Counted from the first letter of the stretch, positions 27,066 through 37,478 are shown. The stretch: 45,931 nucleotides of DNA from Eubacteriales Family XIII. Incertae Sedis bacterium (GCA_031256875.1 JAIRPQ010000122.1:1-45931); one strand, 5' to 3'. The notes: generated by a model not told the origin, from the sequence alone. Numbers and translations are program-made.

Positions 27066-29696
27066 CTACGACATATCTCCCTCCCACCCTGCGAGCGTGA
27101 CGGTGGCTTTGAACAGGTCGCCATCTATCGCGATGTCGAACCGGCCGTCCATGAGCCGCACGAGATCCCTCGCGATAGAAAGCCCCAGCCCGCTGCCCTC
27201 TGTCGCGCGCGAGCTGTCACCGCGCTGAAACCGCTCCAACAGCTCGTCGGCTGGGATGTTCAGCTTGGCGGCCGAGGTGTTTTTTATCTCGAGCGACATC
27301 GTAGGGCGGCGTCCTTCCGCCTTGTATTCTTTTAGGTCGATGTATACGCGGCTGCCGGGCATGGCGTATTTCCGCACGTTGTTCAGCAGGTTGTCCACCA
27401 CGCGCCAGATGAGCTGGCTGTCGGCGTTCACGTAGCAATGCTCGCTCCTCGCTCCGACGAATACCTCGAGGTCTATCCCCGCCAGCCCGTCGCCAAGCTC
27501 CGCCAGCTCCTGGTTTACGAGGGACAGTAGATCCACCTTCTCCATGCGTACGGGGATGGCTCCGCTCGACGCTTTCGCGGCTTCGAACAAATCCTCGGTA
27601 AGCTTTTTCAGGCGGCGGCTTTTCTCGTCTATGACCTTCAGGTATTCCGCCGCGCGGTCGCTGTCAAGACCTTCTTTTTTCAGCAAGTCCGTGTACGTGA
27701 TAATGGAAGTGAGCGGCGTTTTCAAATCGTGGCTCACGTTCGATATGAGGTCGGTTTTCAGGCGCTGGTTTTTCAACTCGCCCTGAATCGCGATATCCGC
27801 GGCCTCGCCTATCTCGTTGATCTTCATCGACAGGCGCTCGAACTCGCTGCTCGCGTTCGGCCTGACCGGAATCTTGTATTTCAGATTGCCGCCCGCGATT
27901 TCCTCTACGCCGCGCTTCAGCTCGCCGTAGCGCTTCGCCCATTTTACGGAGAAGTACAGCGCCGCCACCAGCACAGCGAACAACATGATGACGCCGAAGA
28001 AGCTGCCTTGGCCGATGACGCCGCACAGGACGATCACCACAAACCAGAACAGCCCGACGAGGATGATCGTCTTTGCCAGCGGGTTGCGCCCGTCGAAGCC
28101 GGACTTGATGGCGCGGGCCAGGCCGCGCACACCGCGCCACACACATTTCAGCGCAATCCAGACTATCAGCCGCCGCGCGAAAACACGTGCCTTGCCGATG
28201 CGGACGACGGACAGCAGGCACCAGAGCACGGACGTGCAGGCTACGACAAACACGGCCAATATCGGTATCAGCCCGATATTGAACGAGCGCAGATGCGCCA
28301 TGACCGACAATTGCGAGATGACGTAGAACGATATGGCGCAGACCAGAACCGCCAGCACTATCTGTATCTCGATGAAGACGCTGTCCCACGCGCATAGCCC
28401 TGAAGCGCCCGCAGCTCTGTCACAGGTATAGCTGTCCTCATCGCCGCGCCTGCGCCCCGTCCATACGATGGACAGAATGAACAGCACGATGGAGGTGGCG
28501 CCGGCGATGATGGCGGGAAGCACGACGTACATGGCGGTCTGCCGCGCCGCGGACAGCGCATTGTCGCCCTTAGCCATGACCTCCTTTTGCCACGCGATAT
28601 AGACGGTAATGGTATCCAATTCGGACTCTGACAGGCCGTATTCCACGAGACCTTTTTTCAATATCTCGGGCTTGGAGGACAGCGGTGAAACAGACGGGCC
28701 CTCGCCGCTGTTCGGCAGATACGAGAGCCACGCGGCGGACGAAGTGAACACCGATGTGTCGGCGGGCAAAGACATGTCGTTCAGCGCTACGTTCGCGATA
28801 GTCCGCTTGCCGTCGCTGATGCAGTAGAGCATGTCGCCCTTCGCCAACTCATCAAGCGCGGCGGAATATCTCTGCTTCCGCGTTTCCGCATGGTATTGTT
28901 CCAGCTCGCTCCTCATGAGCGAAATCTCGGCGGCGTAGACCCTCTCGAACTCGCCCCTGACAACAGAAATGGTTTCGTTTTCATAGCTGTCAACATACTC
29001 GTTCGGATACCAGTCGGTGGGGTTCCCGCCTTCTATGGAATATTCCGTGCCGCCTTCGCTTATCTCTGCCTCCGCAATGTCAGTAGACACGATGTCCGGC
29101 ACCACCTCGAACACCTTCGTTTCGTCCAGGAATTTCCGCGCGTCAAATTCTATCGGCGCTAAGGACATATTCACCCCGCCTTCTACGTCGGTAACAGTCT
29201 GCCCCGTCCATTTGTATACGAGCGCGGACTCGTCTATCGCGTGCCCTGTGACCGCCGCGCCCAAATATCCGGAGCTTTTCAAGCGCTCCACGAGGATATT
29301 GTATATCTGCTCCAGGCTGCTCTCGTAGTCGCTGTCCGCTTGGGATTTGATTTCCAGGCTTGCCACACCGTCATCACCGTTCAAGAAAATATTCATGGCG
29401 GCATAGAGGTTGCTCTCCGCGCGCGAGGCGAAGCTGTTGCTGTCGATATACGGCTTGCCTGAAAACATATCGGTGACGATGGATTCATCGTCTATATATG
29501 TTTTGCCCGCGTAAGCGAACCCGCTACCGGCAAAGCCGATGTTGCCCCTGCTTTCGTCGAGCTTGTTCAGCACATAGTCGAGCCCCAGGGCCAGCGCCAT
29601 CAGCCCGCCCGCGCCGAGCAGCACGCACAGCACGAACGCGACAGCCTTTGCTCTAAAAGATTTAACGGATTTAGATTTTTTCGATTTTGTATCCAA
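27066..29696 (-). CDS. Membrane sensor histidine kinase (HAMP-HisKA-HATPase)
   Basis: LISNVSHDLKTPLTSIITYTDLL; VVDNLLNNVRKYAMPGSRVYIDL; GSGLGLSIARDLV; TTG start overlapping the response regulator gene by 26 nt. Confidence 0.9.
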   Translation of the reverse strand: MDTKSKKSKSVKSFRAKAVAFVLCVLLGAGGLMALALGLDYVLNKLDESRGNIGFAGSGFAYAGKTYIDDESIVTDMFSGKPYIDSNSFASRAESNLYAAMNIFLNGDDGVASLEIKSQADSDYESSLEQIYNILVERLKSSGYLGAAVTGHAIDESALVYKWTGQTVTDVEGGVNMSLAPIEFDARKFLDETKVFEVVPDIVSTDIAEAEISEGGTEYSIEGGNPTDWYPNEYVDSYENETISVVRGEFERVYAAEISLMRSELEQYHAETRKQRYSAALDELAKGDMLYCISDGKRTIANVALNDMSLPADTSVFTSSAAWLSYLPNSGEGPSVSPLSSKPEILKKGLVEYGLSESELDTITVYIAWQKEVMAKGDNALSAARQTAMYVVLPAIIAGATSIVLFILSIVWTGRRRGDEDSYTCDRAAGASGLCAWDSVFIEIQIVLAVLVCAISFYVISQLSVMAHLRSFNIGLIPILAVFVVACTSVLWCLLSVVRIGKARVFARRLIVWIALKCVWRGVRGLARAIKSGFDGRNPLAKTIILVGLFWFVVIVLCGVIGQGSFFGVIMLFAVLVAALYFSVKWAKRYGELKRGVEEIAGGNLKYKIPVRPNASSEFERLSMKINEIGEAADIAIQGELKNQRLKTDLISNVSHDLKTPLTSIITYTDLLKKEGLDSDRAAEYLKVIDEKSRRLKKLTEDLFEAAKASSGAIPVRMEKVDLLSLVNQELAELGDGLAGIDLEVFVGARSEHCYVNADSQLIWRVVDNLLNNVRKYAMPGSRVYIDLKEYKAEGRRPTMSLEIKNTSAAKLNIPADELLERFQRGDSSRATEGSGLGLSIARDLVRLMDGRFDIAIDGDLFKATVTLAGWEGDMS

Positions 29697-30360
29697 TGCC
29701 CCACACCACTTTCAAATATCTCGGTTCGCTCGGATTGATTTCAATCTTTTCGCGAATCCGCCTGATGTGTACGGCTACGGTGTTTTCAGGATTGTAGGAT
29801 GGTTCTTCCCACACTGCCTCGTATATCTGTTCGGTGGAGAATACCTTGCCCGCGTTCGCGGCGAGGAGACGCAGTATGCCGAACTCGATGGGCGTGACCG
29901 CCACAGGCTCGCCGTCCAGCTCCACGGACTTGGACTCATCGTCCACCGTCAGCCCGCCCGTCCGGAACGCGCCCGCCTTTTTCTCCATGCCGCCCAGCAT
30001 CGTGTATCGACGCAGCAGGGATTTCACTCTGGCGGTCAGCTCGAGCGGGTTGAAAGGCTTCGTCACATAGTCGTCCGCGCCGACTCCAAGCCCCGCTACC
30101 TTGTCGTAGTCCTCCGACTTGGCCGAGAGCATGAGGATGGGGATATTCATCCGCTCACGGATTTTCATCGTGGCGCGCAGTCCGTCCATCTTCGGCATCA
30201 TGATGTCCATGATGATGAGATGCACCTCGTTCTTCTCCACTGCGGCCAGCGCTTCCGCGCCGTCATGCGCTTTGATGACGCGATAGCCCTCCGCGGCGAG
30301 ATAGATCTCGATAGCGTTCACGATGTCCTTGTCGTCGTCACAGACGAGAATGCAGTACAT
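29671..30360 (-). CDS. OmpR-family response regulator
   Basis: Start MYCILVCDDDKDIVNAIEIY after AAGGAG; LIIMDIMMPKMDGLRA, GADDYVTKPFNPLELTARV; winged-helix C-terminus. Confidence 0.93.
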   Translation of the reverse strand: MYCILVCDDDKDIVNAIEIYLAAEGYRVIKAHDGAEALAAVEKNEVHLIIMDIMMPKMDGLRATMKIRERMNIPILMLSAKSEDYDKVAGLGVGADDYVTKPFNPLELTARVKSLLRRYTMLGGMEKKAGAFRTGGLTVDDESKSVELDGEPVAVTPIEFGILRLLAANAGKVFSTEQIYEAVWEEPSYNPENTVAVHIRRIREKIEINPSEPRYLKVVWGIGYKIEKI

Positions 30361-30541
30361 GAGTCTCCTTGCGACAGGCAGCCGCCGCTTATGCGCGACA
30401 CTGCCGTTCTTCAACACCAGCCGTACGCCGGCCCTATTGCCGACTTGGTAAGGTCCGGCACCGCCTTTCCCTGCCCACACTTATACTAAATGGCAGCTCT
30501 TACAAAGCGCTGGGCATATTTCTTACGGTTTTCTTAAAAAA

Positions 30542-31063
30542 TTATTGCCCCGCGCCGGCAATCTTCCCCGCGATGACGCCGTGAAGGTGCAGTATAGGCA
30601 GGCCAATGCCAAAAACGCCCACCACGTACGACACGCCCATCTGCATCAGCGCCTGTTCGGGGGAGAGCGCGCCCGCCGTCAGCGGCAGCGTCAGCGCGAT
30701 GAGTGTGCCGGCCCATCCGACGAGCCACGACGGAAGGTCGAACACCTTGTCGAAATACATCGAGATGAACACCGCCGGAATCACGAATACAAGAAGGATC
30801 AGGAACATGTTCAGCGGCGTCGGCCCGCCCAACGCGCCGAGGACGAGCACCACCAGGTAGCCCCACAAATCGCCCGCGACGAACCCGATGGCGATTTTCG
30901 GCGCGTGTGCCATGCGCGCGCCGTCGGCCACGTATATGCCCGCCGAAATCAGCGCGCCCGGCGCGAGCAGGAAGCCCAGCGCGAACGTGCCCAGCACCGC
31001 CCACGCGGGCGCGATCACCGCGATGAGCAGCGCCAGCGCCAATACTGTCTTGAACTTTCCCAT
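30542..31063 (-). CDS. Small integral membrane protein (DUF1097-like)
   Basis: 173 aa, 5-6 TM segments; GGAGGAAATGAA upstream; family assignment by resemblance only. Confidence 0.55.
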   Translation of the reverse strand: MGKFKTVLALALLIAVIAPAWAVLGTFALGFLLAPGALISAGIYVADGARMAHAPKIAIGFVAGDLWGYLVVLVLGALGGPTPLNMFLILLVFVIPAVFISMYFDKVFDLPSWLVGWAGTLIALTLPLTAGALSPEQALMQMGVSYVVGVFGIGLPILHLHGVIAGKIAGAGQ

Positions 31064-31148
31064 TTCATTTCCTCCTCATGTCTACATCTGATACTTGACC
31101 AAATTACTCTAAATTATTTTCAAAAAAATAGCCTGCGCCATTGGCGGG

Positions 31149-31598
31149 CTATTGCAATATCTCGATGCTGAGCCTGCTGCGGCTCTCGGTCAGTCCCTTC
31201 AAGCTGACATGGTAGTCGATATCGAGCGAGCCCTTGCCCTCGCCCGTGATGCGGTTATCGATGTCGTCCGTGAGGACTTCCATCTCGACGCTCCCGAACG
31301 GAGTCTCGTACCAGCCGTTGAAGCGCTTGCCCTTCTCGAACTCGATGGAGGTGCCTTCGGGCAGATCCTCGCCGTAGCGTTTCATGCGTATCTTGTCGCC
31401 CGTGATGCGCAGGCTGGTCGTGCAGCCTTCCATGCCGGAGAAGTCGCTCTCGTCGTACACGAGATAGACGGACGGGCCCCGCGTATAGAACCTGCCCTCC
31501 GTGATGAACTCCATGCCAGGGACAAGCTCATCGCCTTCCTGCTGTTCGCCGGACGAGTCCCATTGGTTGCCTATGATTTTCAGTAAAATGTCTTTCAT
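31149..31598 (-). CDS. DUF1934-type beta-barrel (YwiB-like) protein
   Basis: MKDILLKIIGNQ...ELVPGMEFITEGRFYTRGPSVYLVYDESDFSGMEGCTTSLRITGDKIRMKRYG. Confidence 0.7.
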   Translation of the reverse strand: MKDILLKIIGNQWDSSGEQQEGDELVPGMEFITEGRFYTRGPSVYLVYDESDFSGMEGCTTSLRITGDKIRMKRYGEDLPEGTSIEFEKGKRFNGWYETPFGSVEMEVLTDDIDNRITGEGKGSLDIDYHVSLKGLTESRSRLSIEILQ

Positions 31599-31705
31599 AA
31601 TATTATTCTTCCGCAGATATTGTACCACAAAAACGTGTCCGTATGCATCAGCACTTCATCAGCCGTAAATCTGCCGCTTCCTCAGGCGCCTTCCGCAGTG
31701 CTTCA

Positions 31706-32746
31706 TCAGCCGCCGTGCCGCTCGTATCCCAGCTCTATTATTCGCTCTATCAGCTCGGGGTACGCGACGCCCGCCGCTTCCCACAGGCGCGGGAACATGC
31801 TGTACTGCGTGAACCCCGGTATCGTGTTCATCTCGTTCACGTACACCTTGTCCGCCGTGTCCCCCGCGAAGAAATCCACGCGCGCGAAGCCCGCGCCGTC
31901 CAGTGCCTTGAACGTGCGAATCGCCAGCTCCCTGACGCGCTGCTCCACGCTCTTGGGGATGTCTGCGGGTATGTTCAGGTCGAACGCCTTGACCTTGTAT
32001 TTTGTCTCGTAGTCGTAGAACGCGCCGCCCGTCACTATTTCGCCGACCGCGCCCGCCGACGGGTCGTCATTGCCGAGAACGGCGGTCTCCAGCTCGCGCA
32101 TCCCCGCTTCCTTCTCCGCGAGTACGCGCCGGTCATAGCGCAGCGCTTCGCCGATGGCGGCCTCGAGTTCGGCGCGGCACGAAGCGCGGCTCACGCCCAC
32201 GCTCGATCCCATATTCGCGGGCTTGACGTAGCACGGATACCCGACGGCTTCCTCTATGCGCGTCAGCTCGGCGGCCGCGTCAGCTCGGTATATGCCCGCT
32301 GACGTATATGCGTAGTCCAGCACGGGGATGCCCGCATCCGTGAGCAGCTTCTTCGTAAATATCTTGTCCATGGAAACCGCCGACGAGCAGACGCCGCACC
32401 CCGCGTACGGAAGCCCCAGGATTTCCAAAAGCCCCTGCATCGTGCCGTCCTCGCCGAACGGCCCGTGGAACATCGGGAAAACGAAATCCACCATGCCGGC
32501 CACGTCCGGAATGCCGACCTTGGGCGCACCCGAAACCAGCCCCGCCATGCGCGGGTCGTCCAGCGTTCGCAGCCCGCCCATATCAGATTCTATAAGATGC
32601 CACGCGCCGTCCTTGTCTATCGCTACAGGCACGACCTCATGCTTGCCTGTGTCTATCGCGTCCATCAGCGACGCAGCCGAGAGTATCGATATCTCATGCT
32701 CCTGCGACTTGCCGCCGAACAATACTCCTATTCTGTCCTTGTCCAT
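31706..32746 (-). CDS. ddl: D-alanine--D-alanine ligase
   Basis: VLFGGKSQEHEISILSA, PMFHGPFGEDGTMQGLLEILGLPYAGCGV, FYDYETKYK, VNEMNTIPGFT. Confidence 0.95.
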   Translation of the reverse strand: MDKDRIGVLFGGKSQEHEISILSAASLMDAIDTGKHEVVPVAIDKDGAWHLIESDMGGLRTLDDPRMAGLVSGAPKVGIPDVAGMVDFVFPMFHGPFGEDGTMQGLLEILGLPYAGCGVCSSAVSMDKIFTKKLLTDAGIPVLDYAYTSAGIYRADAAAELTRIEEAVGYPCYVKPANMGSSVGVSRASCRAELEAAIGEALRYDRRVLAEKEAGMRELETAVLGNDDPSAGAVGEIVTGGAFYDYETKYKVKAFDLNIPADIPKSVEQRVRELAIRTFKALDGAGFARVDFFAGDTADKVYVNEMNTIPGFTQYSMFPRLWEAAGVAYPELIERIIELGYERHGG

Positions 32747-32772
32747 GCTTGCCTTCTATCCTCGCTTCATTA

Positions 32773-32836
32773 TTATAGCCAATCACTGTTATTGCCAATC
32801 ACTGCTATAGCCAATCACTCTTATAGCCAATCACTC
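32773..32836. repeat. Tandem repeat, 4 x 16 bp
   Basis: TTATAGCCAATCACTG / TTATTGCCAATCACTG / CTATAGCCAATCACTC / TTATAGCCAATCACTC. Confidence 0.95.
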
Positions 32837-32939
32837 TTGCAGATATTATACATTATTTTCCCGTAATATTTTCCGAAATATGCGTTCGGCGGGGTGTTAT
32901 TTGCGACTTGAATATCTGGTAGTTTGTTATAATGAAAGG

Positions 32940-34589
32940 ATGAGGGTAATTATGAAAGATGTTAATAATAAGAAACTATCCCTATTATTGGCTGCCTTGT
33001 GCGCCATCGTGCTCATCGCGGCAGGATGCAATGCCGGCACACCGGACAGCCGGCCCGACAGTGCGCAAAAGAGCGGGGAGACATTGGAACTTCCCGAGAT
33101 GCGATACGATCTGGCGAATCCGGCAGGCTGCTATACGGGCGAGTTCGACCACGGCGAGGGCACTCTGAAGAACGATCTCGGCGATGCCGTGCCCTGCCCG
33201 CTGAACGGGTATATCGGCGTGCCGAGCGGCGACGGGCCCTTCCCGCTGGCCGTGTTTTTCCACGGGGTACACAAGAGCAGCGACCCCTACAAGGACAAAA
33301 ATTTCCTCGGCGCGAGCTACCTGATAGACCAGCTCGCGGCCGAAGGCTATGTGGCCATAAGCATCAACATCAACGTAGAGCACAACTGCTTCGAATACGG
33401 CGAGTCCGTGAATTTCGACTGGGCGTACAAAATCTACAAGCAGCATATCGACAAGCTGAAAAAGGCTAACGAGGGCGGCCAAGAGAAATTCGGCATCGAC
33501 CTGAAGGGCAAGGTGGACTTCGGCAACGTCAACCTGATGGGCCACTCGCGGGGCGGCTACGCGGCCGAGGTCGCGGCGCACCGCGATCTGGACGAGGGCG
33601 TGAACGGCATCCGCTCGCTGCTCTATATCGCGCCGTCCATACTCATACATGACGATGTATCGGAGTACCCGAACGTACCCATCAGCATCATCGTATCGGA
33701 GAACGACGAGGATGTTCCGGTCGACGGGCAGACCGCGTTCGAGTTCATCAGGAGGATAGACGGCAGGGCTGATCCGGTGTCCCTCGCATACCTGCGCGGC
33801 GGCAACCACGCGTATTTTTCACGGAAGATGGACGCCGAAAGCGGCGGGCTCACGCGGGAGCAGCAGGAGGATTTTCTCCTGCGCTATGCCGGCACATTCC
33901 TGTCCGTATACTCTAAGGGCAGCCCCGCCGCGGGCATCTTCGACACATCGTCCCCCGAGCCGCCCATCATGTTCGGGCGCGCCGTGCAGACCTCGTATAT
34001 GATCCCCGCGAAAACGGAAAGCCTGCTCGACGTGTCCGCGTCCAAGGCGGGCATCTCCGTATCCGAAGGGGCATCAATAGTCTACGCCGAGCAGGAAGCG
34101 GGCATAGGCAGCAAGCTCATGTTCAACCACCTCTGGAGCGGCAACATGGACGCGCTGCGCCTGTATGATATAGAATGGGAGAAGGCGGGCGCGTCCCTCT
34201 CCATCGACCTGGGGCGGAAGGACTTCTCGGACGCGAGCGCGCTCAGCCTCTACACGGCGGTCATCCCCTCCTCGGAGCTGAACGCCAAGGGCGAATCCCA
34301 GTCGTTCACGCTGAAGCTGACCGACGCGTCGGGCAAGTCGAAAAGCGTCACCATACCCAAGGGCACGGGAGCGCTGGCGTGGCACGACGGCGAGGCAAAG
34401 CACGATGACGAATTTGACTTTGACTACTGGGACGGCGCGACGCCAATCAGCGACCTTCGGGTGCCGCTGTCGTATTTTACCGGTATCAATCTGAGCGAGA
34501 TATCGTCTGTCACGCTCGATTTCAATAAGACAGGCTCGGGGGCAATAATGCTGTCGGGCGCATTTTTGGAAAGGAACAACAAGCAATGA
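32940..34589 (+). CDS. Lipoprotein with alpha/beta-hydrolase fold (alternative start 32952)
   Basis: Lipobox LIAAGC; FPLAVFFHGVHKSSDP; VNLMGHSRGGYAAEVAAH (GxSxG nucleophile elbow). Confidence 0.8.
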   Translation: MRVIMKDVNNKKLSLLLAALCAIVLIAAGCNAGTPDSRPDSAQKSGETLELPEMRYDLANPAGCYTGEFDHGEGTLKNDLGDAVPCPLNGYIGVPSGDGPFPLAVFFHGVHKSSDPYKDKNFLGASYLIDQLAAEGYVAISININVEHNCFEYGESVNFDWAYKIYKQHIDKLKKANEGGQEKFGIDLKGKVDFGNVNLMGHSRGGYAAEVAAHRDLDEGVNGIRSLLYIAPSILIHDDVSEYPNVPISIIVSENDEDVPVDGQTAFEFIRRIDGRADPVSLAYLRGGNHAYFSRKMDAESGGLTREQQEDFLLRYAGTFLSVYSKGSPAAGIFDTSSPEPPIMFGRAVQTSYMIPAKTESLLDVSASKAGISVSEGASIVYAEQEAGIGSKLMFNHLWSGNMDALRLYDIEWEKAGASLSIDLGRKDFSDASALSLYTAVIPSSELNAKGESQSFTLKLTDASGKSKSVTIPKGTGALAWHDGEAKHDDEFDFDYWDGATPISDLRVPLSYFTGINLSEISSVTLDFNKTGSGAIMLSGAFLERNNKQ

Positions 34590-35224
34590 AAAAAGCAACT
34601 ACAGTAATAGCGATAATACTCTGCCTCGCGCTCGCCTTCGCGTACGCGGGATGCAATAAAAAATCGGGCGACGCGGCGAAGCCAGACCCCGCGACAACCC
34701 CTGACGCCGTTACCTCGGCGGCGGCCACGCCCGCAGACGATGCCGCTGCCTCGCCCGCCGCGATAGGCGCGACTGCCGACGCGCCCGCGGACGCGAATAC
34801 CACCGCGGCCGCCGCCGATGCCACGACCGATCCTGCAGCCAAGAAAACAGCGGAAACCACGCCCTCCAAGGATGCCGAACCGGACAATTGGGCCGGCAAC
34901 GAAGCTACAGAAAGCAGCATGCCCGAAAACGGCACCGCAATAAGCGCGGAACGAAACGAAGCCCTAGTGAAGGCTTTCACACCGAAAGGAGCCGAAATAG
35001 AAAACGACGAAGCGGGAAGCCTGATTCTGTCCAGCAAGAAAAAACTCTCTGAACTGACGAAATTATACAAGAAGGCGCTGAAGAAACTCGGGGCTGTGCA
35101 GACCGGACTGGAGGAAGATCGGGAAGGGTTCTGGCTGTATACGGGCACCTACGATGAGGACAAATACCTGTATATCGAGCTGCACGAGGAAGGCGGCAAG
35201 GTGTCCGCGCTTATCATGTACTGA
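34586..35224 (+). CDS. Small lipoprotein with Ala/Thr-rich spacer
   Basis: MKKATTVIAIILCLALAFAYAGCNKK lipobox; ATGA overlap with upstream gene. Confidence 0.7.
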   Translation: MKKATTVIAIILCLALAFAYAGCNKKSGDAAKPDPATTPDAVTSAAATPADDAAASPAAIGATADAPADANTTAAAADATTDPAAKKTAETTPSKDAEPDNWAGNEATESSMPENGTAISAERNEALVKAFTPKGAEIENDEAGSLILSSKKKLSELTKLYKKALKKLGAVQTGLEEDREGFWLYTGTYDEDKYLYIELHEEGGKVSALIMY

Positions 35225-35285
35225 GTGCGCCGAATGCATGGAGTGCGCCGAATTTATTAAAGCGCCGGAGCGCTGTGCTGATTTC

Positions 35286-36251
35286 TCAGAGCATCTCCAG
35301 CAGCACGCCGACGACAGGTATAGTTATTATTGAAAAGAGCGTGGTGAGGAACGTTCCCTCCGCCGCGAGTTTCACATTGCCGCCGTATTCTTCCGCGAAC
35401 ATGACGGGCACGGTCGCGCACGGCAGCAGTATGTTCAGCAGCAGCGCGCCGATCAGCATCGAGGAAAGCACGCCGTTCATGTAGAGCGGCAGCAGCAGGA
35501 GAAAACATATGCCGCCCAGCCCGATGAGCCTGATGGCGGCCATCGCGATAAGCCGCCTGTCCGCCACCACCGCGCTAAGCTTGCTTTCGGTGAGCTGTAT
35601 GCCTATGACCATCATGCTGAGCGGTGCCATCATCGCGCCTACGGAGTCGAGCACGTCCGTTACCGCGCCAGGGAGTTTTATCTGGAATATCAAAAGCGCG
35701 AAGCCGACCAGGAGCGCCAAAATCGCGGGGTTGATCATGTCTTTCAGCATCTCTTTCGGGCCGTGCGGCGGCGCGCTGTCCGTGCCGGCGCCTCCGTGCT
35801 TCATGCCGTTCTTCACGTTCCATATGCCGAAGGTGAAGATGAACACCTGCACAACGCAGTTGATGATGACCATGTAGAACATCCCGAGCCCGCCGAAGAT
35901 GGCAAGCCCGACGGGAAGCCCCATGAACCCGTTGTTCGTGAAGGTGAGGAAGTTTCTGAATATGCCCCTGTCCTCCTTCGGCGGGCGCAGCAGCCTGGCG
36001 AGCGGGAACGACAGCAGTATCACGATAGTGTACTGCAGTGCGCCGATGCCGAGCAGCAACAGAATTTCGTGCAGCTTGCCGCCGGTCAAATCCTGAGAGC
36101 TCATGACGCTCACCACCATGCACGGTGCGGCGATATTGATGATGATGCGCGAAAGGTACCGCGCCGCTTCCGCGGGCAGCCATCCTATTTTGTTCGCGCC
36201 GAAACCGATGAATATGATGCAAAAGATGCCGAGTATCCTACCTATTACCAT
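35286..36251 (-). CDS. AEC-family (auxin efflux carrier-like) transporter
   Basis: FIGFGANKIGWLPAEAARYLSRIIINIAAPCMVVS; TNNGFMGLPV; MIGIQL; about 10 TM. Confidence 0.85.
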   Translation of the reverse strand: MVIGRILGIFCIIFIGFGANKIGWLPAEAARYLSRIIINIAAPCMVVSVMSSQDLTGGKLHEILLLLGIGALQYTIVILLSFPLARLLRPPKEDRGIFRNFLTFTNNGFMGLPVGLAIFGGLGMFYMVIINCVVQVFIFTFGIWNVKNGMKHGGAGTDSAPPHGPKEMLKDMINPAILALLVGFALLIFQIKLPGAVTDVLDSVGAMMAPLSMMVIGIQLTESKLSAVVADRRLIAMAAIRLIGLGGICFLLLLPLYMNGVLSSMLIGALLLNILLPCATVPVMFAEEYGGNVKLAAEGTFLTTLFSIITIPVVGVLLEML

Positions 36252-36289
36252 GCTGCCGCCTTACCATGATGCCGCCCTGCGCCCCACTA

Positions 36290-37219
36290 TCACGCGTCCA
36301 CCCTGCGGTCGGTGAAATAGTTGCTCCCTGGCATCGTTTTCAGTTTTTTCTTTACGTCCGAGGCGATGTCCCCGACTTGCAGGTAGCTCGTGATGGATCG
36401 CCTTTCGTTCGTGACTATGGCCATCGAGATGGACATCAGCGGGAAGGTGTCCGTCTCGCCGCGCCGGTTCTTCGTCGTGATGACGCCGCTCGCGCGGTCC
36501 GCTTCGTTGTAGAAATCGAGAACCTTCTCGTCGAACTCCGAGACGACACCGCGGCATATCTCTTCCGCCTTGTCGGGCGTCGTGGCAATGATGAAATCGT
36601 CGCCGCCGATATGACCTATGAAATCGCCCGCGTTGCCGTACTGCGCGACATTGCCGGATATGATGTCAGCGGTCAGGACTATAATGCGGTCCCCGCTCGA
36701 GAACCCGTAAACGTCGTTGTAGGCTTTGAAATTGTCGAGGTCCGCGTATATGACGGCGAATTTGTCGCCCTTCTCAATGCGGTCCGTGACATCGCGCTGT
36801 ATCTCAAGGTTTCCGTTCATGCCCGTCAGCGGGTTCGCGTTGCGGTTCCTGTCTATGCGCCTGAATATGTTCTTGATGCGGCTGAGAAGCTCCCTCTCGT
36901 TGAACGGCTTTCTCACATAATCGTCCGCGCCAAGCTCAAGCCCCACGAGAATATCGTCCTGCGCGTCCTGCGAGGTTATCATTATTATCGGCACGAGATT
37001 GTTGCTTTCCGACTCGCGCAGGATGCGGCATACCTCAAACCCGCTGTAATCGGGAAGCACGATGTCCAGCAGCACCAGGTCCGGCTTCTCGGCTTTTACG
37101 GACTCAAAGCCTTCCGCGCCCGTGCCCGCCTCGATCACATCGTACTCGGGGGTTAGCGTCAGTTTTAGCTGCCCTCTGAAAAACGGGCTGTCATCAATTA
37201 TCAGTATCTTCTTCGCCAT
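36290..37219 (-). CDS. Response regulator with GGDEF-like domain (GGDDF motif)
   Basis: Receiver: ILIIDDSPFFRGQL, LVLLDIVLPDYSG, GADDYVRKPF; YADLDNFKAYNDVYGFSSGD and GHIGGDDFIIA. Confidence 0.87.
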   Translation of the reverse strand: MAKKILIIDDSPFFRGQLKLTLTPEYDVIEAGTGAEGFESVKAEKPDLVLLDIVLPDYSGFEVCRILRESESNNLVPIIMITSQDAQDDILVGLELGADDYVRKPFNERELLSRIKNIFRRIDRNRNANPLTGMNGNLEIQRDVTDRIEKGDKFAVIYADLDNFKAYNDVYGFSSGDRIIVLTADIISGNVAQYGNAGDFIGHIGGDDFIIATTPDKAEEICRGVVSEFDEKVLDFYNEADRASGVITTKNRRGETDTFPLMSISMAIVTNERRSITSYLQVGDIASDVKKKLKTMPGSNYFTDRRVDA

Positions 37220-37478
37220 TTATGCTCCATTCCCCTCTCTCAAGGAGACGCCGCCAATTATTCCGTTAACCGAAGCGACAACAATATTATACACCAGCAG
37301 GACTGGGCAATAAACGGTTTTTTTCGGAATAATCATTTGCGGAAGGGTGAATTGTGTTCGTTTTCTGAAGCCATTGCGTGTATTTCTCCATAAGCACTTC
37401 AGCGCAGCAACAATGTATTTTCATCTTCGCGGAATAGAATAAGTAATGTAAGGGCTTAATGAAAGGAGAAGTGCAGGT

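Noticed and set aside
31706-32746. VanA/VanG-type resistance ligase
   Set aside because: Sequence reads as ordinary Ddl (FYDYETKYK region) and no vanH/vanX/vanT genes nearby.
32773-32836. Possible CRISPR array
   Set aside because: Contiguous 16-bp tandem units without spacers and no cas genes.
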